A stretch of 64,000 nt of DNA from JBCBSZ01 sp039185015 (GCA_039185015.1 JBCDAU010000005.1:124001-188000); one strand, 5' to 3'; numbered from the stretch's first letter, positions 33,242 to 42,345 are shown. Notes: generated by a model not told the origin, from the sequence alone. Translations and numbers: made by a program.

Positions 33242-33310
33242 GTGATGGACCACGGGAGCGCTCCGATGTCCGCGGGCTCCCGGTCGTCCCGACGGCGACG
33301 ACGCTCGTGA
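33242..33310 (+). CDS. Possible 22-aa Arg-rich leader peptide
   Basis: GTG-ATG start, 22 codons, ending RSSRRRRRS. Its TGA overlaps the GTG of the following 204-codon gene as GTGA, and a TACGTT hexamer precedes its start by 7 bases. The downstream gene has no promoter or ribosome site of its own, so translation of this small frame could deliver ribosomes to it. The alternative is that the 204-codon gene starts differently and the small frame is chance. ATG 33245 is the second possible start. Confidence 0.4.
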   Translation: MMDHGSAPMSAGSRSSRRRRRS

Positions 33311-33921
33311 ACCCAGCAGCGATCGTCGCCGCGGAGCTGCTCGCCTCCGCCGGAGTCGACGAGTCCGAGGTACCGCCGCGACGCTTCGGGGCCGACTGGT
33401 TCCGCGAGCGCCCGAACTGGCTCGCTGCGTCGACGGTCGCCGACGTCCTCGTCCGCGAGGCCGGCCGCGACCCGTCGGGTGCGTTCGCCGTGGCCGAGGC
33501 GGTCCTGCGCGAGACCGACCCCGACAGCGAGCAGCACCAACTCGTCGAGATCGGGTTCGTCGAGGCGTTGGTCTGCTCGGCGAGCCATGACGACACCGGC
33601 GCGGAGGCGCGACTCCTGGCCTCCTGCCCTCCCCGGGTCTGGGGGGTGTGGCACCGTCGCCGGGAGCGGCTCGAGGCGCTCAGCGAGGAGCGCTCGGCCC
33701 ACCTCGCAGCACCGAGGGCACTGACCGACGACGACGCCGGTGTCTCCCTCCTGGCTCGTTGCTCGACCTATCGGGCCGAGTCCGGACGCCACGTCGTGCT
33801 CGCCGAGCTGATCTCGGCCGACCGCCCGAGCCCCTGGGCGCTCCGGCACCCGATCGGCGTGGGGCTGCTGTTCGGCACCGTCATGTTGGTGCTGTTCGTG
33901 CTGTCGCTGATGGTCCGTTAG
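33307..33921 (+). CDS. Hypothetical protein with C-terminal membrane anchor, 204 aa
   Basis: Unrecognised. About 180 soluble, helical residues (starts VNPAAIVAAELLASAGVDES) end in one hydrophobic helix GVGLLFGTVMLVLFVLSLMVR at the C-terminus, a tail-anchor topology with the bulk in the cytosol. GTG 33307 is the best in-frame start and overlaps the stop of a possible 22-codon leader. Convergent with an SDR gene; no functional clue from neighbours. Confidence 0.6.
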   Translation: MNPAAIVAAELLASAGVDESEVPPRRFGADWFRERPNWLAASTVADVLVREAGRDPSGAFAVAEAVLRETDPDSEQHQLVEIGFVEALVCSASHDDTGAEARLLASCPPRVWGVWHRRRERLEALSEERSAHLAAPRALTDDDAGVSLLARCSTYRAESGRHVVLAELISADRPSPWALRHPIGVGLLFGTVMLVLFVLSLMVR

Positions 33922-33942
33922 CGCCGGACCACGGTCGGCGCC

Positions 33943-34875
33943 TCAGCCCTCCTCCGGCATCGGGTAGTGGATGCCCGGCACACCCATCTTCCAGGCGTCG
34001 AATCGGTCCGGGAGCTCGGCCAGACCGGCGTAGGGCTCACCGACCTTCTCCATGCCGATCTTCTCGCCCCAGCCCGCGTGTCCGGGGGCGATCTGGTAGT
34101 AGCCGTTGCCGGCGTTGGTCCCGCCGTCGACGAGCAGGTCGACGCCGGTGACGTAGCTCGATGCGTCGGAGGCCAGGAACAGCAGCGGGCCCATCATCTC
34201 CTCGACGTCACCGATGCGACGCATGGGCGTCCGGCTCGCGACGTACTCGGCCACGCCGAGGCCCTCCAGGGCGGCCTTCGTCATCTCGGTGGCCATGAAG
34301 CCGGGCGAGATGGCGTTCACCCGGACGCCCCGGTCCGCCCACTCACAGCCCAGCTGCTGGGTGAGGTTCCGCAGTGCGCCCTTCGCTGCGGTGTAGGCGA
34401 TGACGTTCAGCTCGTTCGCGCCGGAGCCCATGATCGAGCAGATGTTGATGATCGAGCCGGATCCCTGGGCCAGCATCTGCCGCCCGCAGTCGCGCGCCAT
34501 GATGAACGCACCGACGAGATCGACGTCCATGATGGCGTTGAGCGTCTCGACGTCGAAGGCCTCGGCCGAGACACCACGCATGTCCGAGATCCCGGCGTTG
34601 TTGATCAGGACGTCGATTCGGCCGTGTTCGGACACGGCGCGTTCGACGACGTCGCTCACGTCGTCCTCGTTCGAGACGTCGCCGGCCATCGCGGTCACCT
34701 TCGCTCCGTGACCCCGGCACGTCTCCGCCGTCTGCTCCAGCAGCTCCGCTGTCCGCGCCGTCAGCACGAGCTCGGCGCCGAGCTTCGCCAGCTCGGTGGC
34801 GAAGTACTCGCCGAGTCCGTAGCTGGCGCCGGTGATCACGATCACCTTGTCGGCGACGCTGAATCGACCCTCCAT
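33943..34875 (-). CDS. SDR-family oxidoreductase
   Basis: 310 residues, classical short-chain dehydrogenase. NAD(P) motif TGASYGLG, NNAG, catalytic S in NICSIMGSG and YTAAKGA with Tyr and Lys intact. The protein is about 50 residues longer than a usual SDR, with the C-terminal extra NAGNGYYQIAPGHAGWGEK. Substrate unknown; the neighbourhood of acyl-CoA genes hints at hydroxyacyl or steroid alcohols. ATG 34875 follows GGGAGGGGTC. Confidence 0.87.
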   Translation of the reverse strand: MEGRFSVADKVIVITGASYGLGEYFATELAKLGAELVLTARTAELLEQTAETCRGHGAKVTAMAGDVSNEDDVSDVVERAVSEHGRIDVLINNAGISDMRGVSAEAFDVETLNAIMDVDLVGAFIMARDCGRQMLAQGSGSIINICSIMGSGANELNVIAYTAAKGALRNLTQQLGCEWADRGVRVNAISPGFMATEMTKAALEGLGVAEYVASRTPMRRIGDVEEMMGPLLFLASDASSYVTGVDLLVDGGTNAGNGYYQIAPGHAGWGEKIGMEKVGEPYAGLAELPDRFDAWKMGVPGIHYPMPEEG

Positions 34876-34955
34876 GACCCCTCCCGTTCCGATCACCCGA
34901 TCGAGTGGGCGACGCTAGCCGGGGCGCGCCCGGCACCCGGAGCCCGTCGGGCAGG

Positions 34956-35990
34956 ATGGACCCGGTGATCGATCGACTTCCCCTGCGCGCCTGCCTGCTC
35001 GTCGCGGCCCTCCTCCTCGCCGCCTGCGCCGGCGACAGCGACGACGACGCGGCTCCGGCCGCTGGTGCGCTGGCCGCGACCACCACGACCGAGCTCCCGA
35101 TCCTGCTCGGGTCGGGAGCTTCGGCCACCTCGATCCCGCCCGCCGGCACGGCAGCGCCCGGTGACACCGCCCCGCCGGGCAGTACCGCCGCTCCCGACGA
35201 GACCGTCGCACCGGAGGACACCGCCGCACCGGCCGGCGGCGGTTCGCCGAGCTCGTCCACGACCTCGACCACGGCGGCGCCGTCGGGTCCCCCGGCCGAC
35301 CCCGACACCTGTGCCGCGCTCGCCTCGCTCGTGAGCGTCGTGGACGCCGACGCGCTCGCGACGATCTCGGCATCGGCCGACCAGAACTCCCTCGAGCTGG
35401 TCGACGTGCTCCGGGTCCTCGAGGATCAGGAGGCCACGCCGGCCGCCCGGGCCATCGCCGGGGCCAAGCTGGACGATCTCGCCGGCCTCAATTGCGGCCT
35501 CGACGCCCCGCCCACGGTCACGCTGCAACCTGACGGCCTCGACGTCGCCGCGTTCGGTCAGGAACGAGGGCTGGTCTCCTCGGCGGTCTCGACCGTGCTG
35601 GGCCCGCCCTCGATCGACACGGGTCCGATCGATCCGATCTCCGCCTACGGGACCTGCCCAGGCGAGCAGATCTGGGTGATGGAGTGGCCGTTCCTCGTGC
35701 TGCTGTTCCTCGATGACGGCGCGGCGCCCGAGTCGTTCGACCTGTTCGCGTGGCGCAGCTTCGACGTGGGCGAGGACCCCATCGGCCCCGTGCCGGCGAC
35801 GATCGAGGGCGTCGCCGTCGGCGTGCCCTTCGACGGCATCGTCGAGCGGTTCGCGACGCGGGGAGCCACGGTGACCCGGGACGAGGTCCTCGGCGTCGAC
35901 GTGATCGACGTGCCGGGCACGTACCTGATCATCGACGACGGCTCTGGCGACGTGGGAACGATCGAGGGCGGCCTCCCCTGCGGCGAGTGA
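34956..35990 (+). CDS. Putative lipoprotein with Thr/Pro/Ala-rich linker
   Basis: 344 residues. Signal peptide with lipobox LLLAAC; the Cys near residue 24 would be lipidated. A low-complexity Thr/Pro/Ser/Ala-rich linker (about residues 45-110) leads to an acidic C-terminal domain of about 230 residues with C residues at NCGLDA, GTCPGE and PCGE that could form disulfides. Surface-anchored, function unknown. The last base pairs overlap the patatin start (GTGA). GTG 34965 is an alternative start that shortens the N-terminus by 3 residues. Confidence 0.78.
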   Translation: MDPVIDRLPLRACLLVAALLLAACAGDSDDDAAPAAGALAATTTTELPILLGSGASATSIPPAGTAAPGDTAPPGSTAAPDETVAPEDTAAPAGGGSPSSSTTSTTAAPSGPPADPDTCAALASLVSVVDADALATISASADQNSLELVDVLRVLEDQEATPAARAIAGAKLDDLAGLNCGLDAPPTVTLQPDGLDVAAFGQERGLVSSAVSTVLGPPSIDTGPIDPISAYGTCPGEQIWVMEWPFLVLLFLDDGAAPESFDLFAWRSFDVGEDPIGPVPATIEGVAVGVPFDGIVERFATRGATVTRDEVLGVDVIDVPGTYLIIDDGSGDVGTIEGGLPCGE

Positions 35991-36895
35991 ACCGCATCGG
36001 TCTCGTCCTCGGGGCCGGCGGCTCGTTCGGTTGGGACTGGATCGTCGGCGCGCTCGCCGCGGTCCGAGACGAGACCGGCTTCGACCCGCGCGACGCGCAC
36101 GACCTCGTCGGGACCTCGGTCGGCTCGCTCGTCGGGGCCTACCTCCGCCACGGCAGCGATCTCCATGCCCTCAGCCGTCACGTCGGTGGGCTGCCCGACC
36201 CTGACCCCGAGGCAGGTGCCGTTCCGATCGGCGCGCCATCCCGGTCACTCCCCGCGGTCATCGGGCCTGTCGTGGTCGGCGCTCGCCGGGTGGCCGGCAC
36301 CGCGGTCGGCGTGCTCGCCCACCGGCCCTCGGCCCCAGATCCGGGGGTCGGCGAGGAGCTCGCCAAGCGCATCAGGAACCGGGCCTGGCCCGACGCTCCC
36401 CTCTCGGTCGTCGCGTGGAGCCGCTCCCGACGTCGCCGGGTCGTGTTGCAGCGACGCAGTGAGCTCCCGCTCCCCCGAGCGGTGGATGCCTCCTGCGCGG
36501 TACCCGGGGCGACGCCTCCGGTGCCGACGAGCGCACACGGCGACCTCATCGACGGCGGGGTCCACTCGATGACCAACGCCGACCTCCTCGCCCACGACGT
36601 CGACCTCGCGATCGTCGTCGCTCCCCTCGTGCTCGGCGGAGGACGGGCCGGGCTCGCGCCGCGCCGGCTCGTCCGGCTGGCCCACCGCTGGACCCTCGCC
36701 GACGAGCTCGCCACGCAGCTCGGCGAGCTCGAGGTGCCGACGCTGATCCTCGCACCGTCGGCTCAGGGCCTCGACCGACTCCTGGAGTCGGACCGCCGCA
36801 CCCGCGTCGCGATCGCTCGGGCCGAGACCACGACGGTCCTTCGGGCCGAGAGCGCAGCGGCCATCGTCGACCGCCTCCGAGGGGTCGAGGCATGA
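35987..36895 (+). CDS. Patatin-like phospholipase family protein
   Basis: 302 residues. Oxyanion-hole motif VLGAGGSFGWDW, nucleophile elbow GTSVGSL (GxSxG) and DGGV (Asp of the Ser-Asp dyad) identify a patatin-like serine hydrolase. Such enzymes hydrolyse acyl lipids. The GTG overlaps the stop of the lipoprotein gene (GTGA) and the stop overlaps the next small gene (ATGA), giving a tightly coupled three-gene operon. The middle part has an Arg-rich stretch (SRSRRRRVVLQRR). Cytosolic by lack of signal peptide. Confidence 0.88.
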   Translation: MNRIGLVLGAGGSFGWDWIVGALAAVRDETGFDPRDAHDLVGTSVGSLVGAYLRHGSDLHALSRHVGGLPDPDPEAGAVPIGAPSRSLPAVIGPVVVGARRVAGTAVGVLAHRPSAPDPGVGEELAKRIRNRAWPDAPLSVVAWSRSRRRRVVLQRRSELPLPRAVDASCAVPGATPPVPTSAHGDLIDGGVHSMTNADLLAHDVDLAIVVAPLVLGGGRAGLAPRRLVRLAHRWTLADELATQLGELEVPTLILAPSAQGLDRLLESDRRTRVAIARAETTTVLRAESAAAIVDRLRGVEA

Positions 36896-37116
36896 GCCGC
36901 CGCTTCCAGCTGCCGCCGTCGGTGCCAGTGGCGTCCGGCAGTCGCCCACCGGTCCGGGCGGTGCAGTGGGGCTTCGACAAGGCCGGTCTCCGCTATCGGG
37001 TGGTCGCGACCGCTCCCGGACACGTCGTCGTGAAGGACGAGCGGGGCCGCCGACGGCGGGCGATCGTCCAGTGGGGCCGCCCCTGGTGCCGGATCACGGC
37101 ATGGCAGCCGGGCTGA
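36892..37116 (+). CDS. Hypothetical basic protein, 74 aa
   Basis: 74 residues, strongly basic (RGRRRRAIVQWGRPWCRI), starting MSRRFQLPPSVPVASG. I recognise no domain. Its ATG overlaps the patatin stop as ATGA, so it is made together with that enzyme. Its 3' end overlaps the convergent AAA ATPase gene by 23 bases. Confidence 0.62.
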   Translation: MSRRFQLPPSVPVASGSRPPVRAVQWGFDKAGLRYRVVATAPGHVVVKDERGRRRRAIVQWGRPWCRITAWQPG

Positions 37117-38389
37117 CGACCGCGGTCGGCACATCGACCGCGAGGAGGCTGGCCAACGCCTCGTCGGAGGTCGTCCCCTCGGCCACCAGCCGGCTGGCCT
37201 GGCGTCGCAGCATCTCCTCGAAGAGGTTGCGGACCTCGCGAGCGTTGCCGAAGTCCCGATCCCTGGCCTGCGCGGCGAGCCATGTGCGGACCGCGGCCGC
37301 CACGCCCTCGCCGATCTGCATCCGATTGGCGGTCGAGAGACGGCGGAAGACCTCGACGAGCGCATCGTCGGTGAAGTCGGGGAACCGCACGGTCCGAGGG
37401 AAGCGTGACCGCAGGCCCGGGTTGGTGGCGAGGAAGTCCTCCATCTCCGCGGGGTAGCCGGCGACGATCACGACGAGATCGTCGCGGTGGTCCTCCATCC
37501 GCTTCACCAGGGCATCGATCGCCTCGCTGCCGTAGTCGTCACCACGGGCGAGCGAGTAGGCCTCGTCGATCAGCAACACCCCGCCCTTCGCCTCCTCGAC
37601 GACCTCATCGACCCGCGATGCGGTCTGCCCGAGATACCCGGCGACGAGTCCCGCTCGGTCCGTCTCGACGAGCTGCCCACGAGACAGCACGCCGATCGAC
37701 GCGAGCAGGCCGCCGTACAGGCGGGCGACGGTGGTCTTGCCGGTACCCGGGTTGCCGGTCAGGACGAGGTGGTGGGCGACCTCGTGCACGGGGAGGCCAC
37801 GCTCCTCGCGCAGTCGCTGCACCGTGGCCAGGTCGATGAGCACCCGGATCTCGTGCTTCACCTCGTCGAGCCCGACCAGCGCGTCCAGCTCGTCCAGCAG
37901 GGATGCCCGCCGGGTGTCGTCGGGACCGGCGGACGTCGCGCCGGGCTCGATCGAATCGACTCGGTCGTCGACCCTCGAGCGGACCAGCCGCGCGGCGAGC
38001 ATCTCGCGCCAGCGTTCGAGCGCATCGATCTCGGTGTGGGAGGCGTGCTCGTCGAGGGCGATGAGGACCTGCCCCAGCTCGACCCCAGCGTCCACGTAGG
38101 CGAGGGCGCTGCGGGTGCCGTCGCGGACGTCGGCGTGCAGGAGGTCCTCGAAGAACGACGACGGTCGCTGCAACCAGGTCCGGGCCCGGCGGAAGACACC
38201 GAGCTTGCGGGCGTCGCCCGCCGACCCGACCGGTCGCTCCAACAGGTCGCCGAAGCACGTCAGCCACGGCAGGACCTCGTCGTCGGTGATCATCCCGTCG
38301 ACGTCGATGAGCGCACGCGTGAGCGCCCCGGCTTCGACGCGTCCTCCCGGGACGGCGGTCTCGAATCGGGCCACGGCGTCAGCGAGCAC
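37094..38389 (-). CDS. CbxX/CfxQ-type AAA ATPase (EccA/SpoVK-like)
   Basis: 431 residues. N-terminal about 175 residues are helical and unassigned. The AAA domain begins LVGLDEVKHEIRVLIDLATV, Walker A GNPGTGKTTVAR, Walker B VLLIDEAYSL, the pore-like LVAGYLGQTA stretch, arginine finger region LRSRFPRTVRFPDF, and an AAA lid ending ARDRDFGNAREVRNLFE. Closest family is CbxX/CfxQ, also seen as EccA in type VII secretion and SpoVK; no type VII or Rubisco gene is nearby. Role presumably protein remodelling. The start is uncertain; GTG 38389 is the first that does not run into the divergent peptidase gene. Confidence 0.82.
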   Translation of the reverse strand: MLADAVARFETAVPGGRVEAGALTRALIDVDGMITDDEVLPWLTCFGDLLERPVGSAGDARKLGVFRRARTWLQRPSSFFEDLLHADVRDGTRSALAYVDAGVELGQVLIALDEHASHTEIDALERWREMLAARLVRSRVDDRVDSIEPGATSAGPDDTRRASLLDELDALVGLDEVKHEIRVLIDLATVQRLREERGLPVHEVAHHLVLTGNPGTGKTTVARLYGGLLASIGVLSRGQLVETDRAGLVAGYLGQTASRVDEVVEEAKGGVLLIDEAYSLARGDDYGSEAIDALVKRMEDHRDDLVVIVAGYPAEMEDFLATNPGLRSRFPRTVRFPDFTDDALVEVFRRLSTANRMQIGEGVAAAVRTWLAAQARDRDFGNAREVRNLFEEMLRRQASRLVAEGTTSDEALASLLAVDVPTAVVSPAAMP

Positions 38390-38436
38390 ATCCTCCGATC
38401 GGCGCGAGCACGGCCGCTCTGAAGCGCGGCGGCCTC

Positions 38437-38442
38437 TACGCT
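38437..38442 (+). promoter_or_regulatory. -10 element, apparently leaderless (S9 peptidase)
   Basis: TACGCT ending 6 bases before the ATG at 38449. Confidence 0.55.
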
Positions 38443-38448
38443 CCGGCG

Positions 38449-40284
38449 ATGACTCCGCCGGCGGCAACGGATGGAACCGACGACACCCGCTGGGCCGAGC
38501 GGTTCCGGGCGTGGACGGTGTCGGGAGCAACCGTCGCCTCGGGGGCACCGACCCGCGGCATGGTGCTGTCGAACCGACCCGGCCGCACCCAGGCCCACGC
38601 CTGGCACGTCGACACGGGCGAGCTCCGGCCCCTCACCGACCGCCCGACCGGGCTCGCGCTCGCCTTCCTCGACCCCAAGGGCCGGTGGGTGACCTACCTC
38701 GACGATCGGGGCGGTGACGAGGTCGGCGTGCTCGTTCGCGTGCCGTGGACGGGTGGTGCCGCCGAGCCGTGGCACCCCGATCTGGACCCGGCCGCGCTCG
38801 CCGGCTTCGCGACCTCGCTCGACGGCACGACGATCGGCCACACCGCAGCGTCCCGCGACGGCTTCGCCTGCCACGTCGCCCACGTCGACGACGACGGGAC
38901 GACCACCGAGCCGCAGGTCCGGTTCCAGGAGACCGCCCTCAGCATCGGACCGCTCCTCTCCGCCGATGGGACCACGCTCGTCATGGCCACCGCGGCCGGG
39001 AGCGGCTCGATCGACCTGCATCCCGTCGTCGTCGACGTCGAGAGCGGCGAGCGGATCGCTGAGCTCGCGGTGAGCGACGCACGCATCCGACCCATCGCCT
39101 GGTCACCGGTGCGTGACGACGGCCGACTGCTCCTCTCCTCGGACCAGAGCGGCTTCGCACTCCCCGTGGTGTGGGATCCGGCGACCGGGGACCGTACGGA
39201 GCCGGACCCCGATGCCACGGCGCGCCTCGACGGTGAGCTGCTCCCGCGGGCGTGGTGGCCCGACGCCGGGTCGGTCCTCCTGGAACAGGTCTCGGAGGCG
39301 ACGACCCGACTGCACCGATGGTCGCTCACGGACGGTTCCGTCACGGCCCTCGGCCACGAGCCGATGACGGTGGGCGGCGCGGACGTGCTCGACGACGGTC
39401 GCGTGGTGGTCCAGGCCGGCGACTCGACCCACCCCGCGCGAGTGCTGATGTTGGACCCGGCGTCCGGCGACGCTCACGACGTCCTGAAGGGCGGCGACGC
39501 GCCTGCGGGCTCCCGGTGGCGGTCGGTTCGGTACCCGTCGAGCGACGACTCGGTGATCCAGGCCTGGTTGGCCACTCCCCATGGCGACGGCCCGCACCCG
39601 GCGGTCGTCGACGTGCACGGCGGACCGACCACGGCCCAGTTCGACACCTGGTCGCCCCGGATCCAGGCCTGGGTCGACCGGGGCTTCGCCGTGCTGAGCA
39701 TCAACTACCGGGGCAGCACCACCTTCGGACGCGCCTTCGAGGCATCGATCCGGGGCGAGCTCGGACGCCGCGAGGCCGACGACGTGGCCGCCGGCCGCGA
39801 CTGGCTGGTCGACCAGGGCATCGCGGACCCGGCCCGCGTGGTGGTGACCGGATGGAGCTACGGCGGGTACCTCACGCTGCTGTGCCTCGGTCGCTCGCCC
39901 GATCGGTGGGTCGCCGGCGTGGCGGGCATCGCCATCGCCGACTGGGTGCTCATGTACGAGGACCAGGTCGAGACGTTGCGCCAGTACCAGGTCGGCCTGT
40001 TCGGCGGCACGCCCGAGGAGCTCCCCGAGCAGCACGCCGCCAGCTCCCCGATCACCTACGCCGAGGCCGTCCGGGCGCCGGTGCTCGTCATCCAGGGCCG
40101 CAACGACGCCCGCTGCCCGGCCCGCCAACTCGAGGCCTACGAGGACCGCATGCGCTCGTTCGACAAGGAGATCCGCGTCGACTGGTTCGACGCAGGTCAC
40201 GGCAGCTACGACGTCGAGCTGCAGATCGAGCACCAGCGCGACGCGATGGAATTCGTCGAGGGAGTCCTCGCCCGCACGAGCTGA
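38449..40284 (+). CDS. Prolyl oligopeptidase family (S9) peptidase
   Basis: 611 residues: an N-terminal beta-propeller (about residues 10-350) and a C-terminal alpha/beta hydrolase domain. The catalytic triad is visible: S470 in GWSYGGY, D553 in NDARC and H584 in AGHGSY. Segment SINYRGSTTFGR precedes the active site. S9C-like peptidases cleave acylated or proline-containing peptides. Cytosolic: no signal peptide. ATG start with TACGCT 6 bases upstream. Confidence 0.92.
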   Translation: MTPPAATDGTDDTRWAERFRAWTVSGATVASGAPTRGMVLSNRPGRTQAHAWHVDTGELRPLTDRPTGLALAFLDPKGRWVTYLDDRGGDEVGVLVRVPWTGGAAEPWHPDLDPAALAGFATSLDGTTIGHTAASRDGFACHVAHVDDDGTTTEPQVRFQETALSIGPLLSADGTTLVMATAAGSGSIDLHPVVVDVESGERIAELAVSDARIRPIAWSPVRDDGRLLLSSDQSGFALPVVWDPATGDRTEPDPDATARLDGELLPRAWWPDAGSVLLEQVSEATTRLHRWSLTDGSVTALGHEPMTVGGADVLDDGRVVVQAGDSTHPARVLMLDPASGDAHDVLKGGDAPAGSRWRSVRYPSSDDSVIQAWLATPHGDGPHPAVVDVHGGPTTAQFDTWSPRIQAWVDRGFAVLSINYRGSTTFGRAFEASIRGELGRREADDVAAGRDWLVDQGIADPARVVVTGWSYGGYLTLLCLGRSPDRWVAGVAGIAIADWVLMYEDQVETLRQYQVGLFGGTPEELPEQHAASSPITYAEAVRAPVLVIQGRNDARCPARQLEAYEDRMRSFDKEIRVDWFDAGHGSYDVELQIEHQRDAMEFVEGVLARTS

Positions 40285-40333
40285 ACAGCCCGTCACAGGG
40301 TCGAGCGCTGGCGCGCCGGTGCGTTCCGACCCC

Positions 40334-40339
40334 TACGAT
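40334..40339 (+). promoter_or_regulatory. -10 element, apparently leaderless (MBL-fold gene)
   Basis: TACGAT ending 6 bases before the GTG at 40346. Confidence 0.5.
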
Positions 40340-40345
40340 CCGCCC

Positions 40346-41194
40346 GTGCCGTACGGGGGGTCCTGGCGGATCGGCGATGTGTCGATCACCGCCGTCGTCG
40401 AGAGCGACGCATCGTGGAAGTGGCGATGGCTGCTGCCCGAGGTCGAACAGACCGTCGTCGACGAGATCGGCTGGATCGCGCCGCAGTGGGGTGACCACGA
40501 CAGGTTCCACATCCGGATCCAGGGCTTCCTCCTCGAGGTCGACGACCGGCGGATTCTGGTGGACACCTGCGTCGGCAACGACAAGGAGCGCCCGACGCCG
40601 CTCTTCGACCGCCTCGAGACCACGTTCCTGGACGATCTCGACGCGATCTGTCCGGTCGAGGACGTCGACACGATCGTGTGCACCCACCTCCACGTCGACC
40701 ACGTCGGCTGGAACACACGGCTGCGGGACGGTCGCTGGGTCCCGACGTTCGAGCGCGCGCGACATCTCTTCGCTCGCGAGGAGTACGAGCACTGGGCCGA
40801 GGACACGAGTGAGCTGGCGGTCGCCGTCCAGGCCGACTCCGTCGCGCCGATCATGGAGGCCGGCCTCGCGGACCTCGTCGAGCCCGATCACGTGCTCACC
40901 GACGAGATCCGCCTCGAGTCCACCGCAGGCCACACACCGGGCCACGTCAGCGTGCGGATCACGTCCAAGGGCGAGCAGGCGGTGATCACCGGCGACATGA
41001 CCCACCACCCCGTCCAACTCGCCCGACCCGGGCTCTGCTCGTCGGCGGACGTCGACCCGGTCGCCAGCACGGCGACCAGGCGGCGGTCGTTCAGTGACTG
41101 GAGCGAGCAGGAGGTTCTCGTGATCGGCAGCCACTACGTCGCTCCGACCGGCGTCCGGCTGGAGCCCGACGGCGACGGATGGCGACCGAGCTGA
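40346..41194 (+). CDS. Metallo-beta-lactamase-fold hydrolase
   Basis: 282 residues. Metal ligands: THLHVDHVGW (HxHxDH), TAGHTPGH (third His) and ITGDM (bridging Asp), followed by SHYVAPTG. The layout matches class B-like MBL hydrolases related to AHL lactonases and arylsulfatase-like groups; substrate unknown. GTG 40346 is preferred over the in-frame ATG-like GTG/ATG upstream because it lies 6 bases behind TACGAT. Confidence 0.87.
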   Translation: MPYGGSWRIGDVSITAVVESDASWKWRWLLPEVEQTVVDEIGWIAPQWGDHDRFHIRIQGFLLEVDDRRILVDTCVGNDKERPTPLFDRLETTFLDDLDAICPVEDVDTIVCTHLHVDHVGWNTRLRDGRWVPTFERARHLFAREEYEHWAEDTSELAVAVQADSVAPIMEAGLADLVEPDHVLTDEIRLESTAGHTPGHVSVRITSKGEQAVITGDMTHHPVQLARPGLCSSADVDPVASTATRRRSFSDWSEQEVLVIGSHYVAPTGVRLEPDGDGWRPS

Positions 41195-41235
41195 GTCGGC
41201 GACCCGCGAGCCGATCGGTCCGCCAAGCTGGAGGC

Positions 41236-42345
41236 ATGCGCAGCCTCCTCGCCCTGCTGCTCGCCGCTGCGATCGTGTTCGCCGCGTGCGGGGACGACGA
41301 CACCGAACCTGCAGCAACCACGGCCGCAGCCGCTGCCACGACGGCGGCGACGACGACGGTCGCCCCCACCACCATCGCACCGACGACGACCGCGCCACCG
41401 GAGACCACGGCCGCACCGACGACGGTCACGACCACTCCGTCCACGACCACCACGACCGAGGCACCACCGCCCGCCGACCTCCCGCCGATGCTCCTGGCCG
41501 ACGGGGCCACGGTGTCCCTCGTCGAACCGGACGGCACGGTGTCACCGCTGCTCCTCCTGGACGAGTCGTCGCGCCTGGCCGTGGGCCTGGACGAGACCCT
41601 GATCGTGGTGGAGCAGGTCGACGAGGCGTTCGACCGCTCGATCGTGCTCTACGGCGCCGACGCGACCGTCGAATACGAGCTCGGCTCCAACGCCCGCCTC
41701 CACGACGTCGTGTCGATCGACGGGCTCACCCAGGTACTCGCCACGCGCGACGACGGCGAGGGGTTGGCCGACGAGGGCGACATCGTCCTCGCCGGGCCGA
41801 CGGGGAGCGAGGAGTTCTTCGCTGTCGGGTTCGCTCCGGAGTACTACGTCGTGCAGGCCTCGATCGCCCCGGCGGCGGGACTCGGGGCGACGGCAGCGTT
41901 CGCCGACCTCACCGAGCTGGTCCAGGTGTTCTCGCTGGACTCGCCGGACGAGGCCCTCCCCATCTCGCCCACCGACGGACTCGAGTACAACGCACCACCG
42001 CTGATCATCCACGCCGAGCTCGCCGACGACGGCTCGTCGCTCGCCTACGTGGAGGGACCCGACAGCGGTGGCCCCGATGGCGCGTTCGTCCCCGGGCCCT
42101 GGGAGGTGGTCGTGGTGGACCTGTCCGACGGCACCGAGCGCTTCCGGTCGACGGCGATCCCCGCTGACTCCGACCGTCAGGTCGTGTGGCTCGACTTCGA
42201 CGGCCGCTGGCTGGTCGCATCGGTCAGCGGCGTGGGCGACGACGTCGAGCTGGCATCGGGCACCGCCGTGCTCTTCGACATCACCACCGGCACCGTGAGG
42301 GAGCTCCCCGCCGTGGGAACGGCGACGCTGCTCCCCACCGGCTGA
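41236..42345 (+). CDS. Putative lipoprotein with Thr-rich linker, 369 aa
   Basis: MRSLLALLLAAAIVFAACGDDD: a short signal peptide and lipobox (FAAC), with lipidation expected near Cys 18. An extreme Thr/Ala/Pro-rich tract (about residues 24-80) leads to a domain with repeating beta-rich units, plausibly a beta-propeller (LDETLIVVEQVDE, SIDGLTQVLATRD, AELADDGSSLAYVEG, DSDRQVVWLDFDGRW). Surface-exposed and of unknown function. It has the same architecture as the lipoprotein at 34956-35990. ATG 41236 with GGAGG directly upstream. Confidence 0.77.
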   Translation: MRSLLALLLAAAIVFAACGDDDTEPAATTAAAAATTAATTTVAPTTIAPTTTAPPETTAAPTTVTTTPSTTTTTEAPPPADLPPMLLADGATVSLVEPDGTVSPLLLLDESSRLAVGLDETLIVVEQVDEAFDRSIVLYGADATVEYELGSNARLHDVVSIDGLTQVLATRDDGEGLADEGDIVLAGPTGSEEFFAVGFAPEYYVVQASIAPAAGLGATAAFADLTELVQVFSLDSPDEALPISPTDGLEYNAPPLIIHAELADDGSSLAYVEGPDSGGPDGAFVPGPWEVVVVDLSDGTERFRSTAIPADSDRQVVWLDFDGRWLVASVSGVGDDVELASGTAVLFDITTGTVRELPAVGTATLLPTG

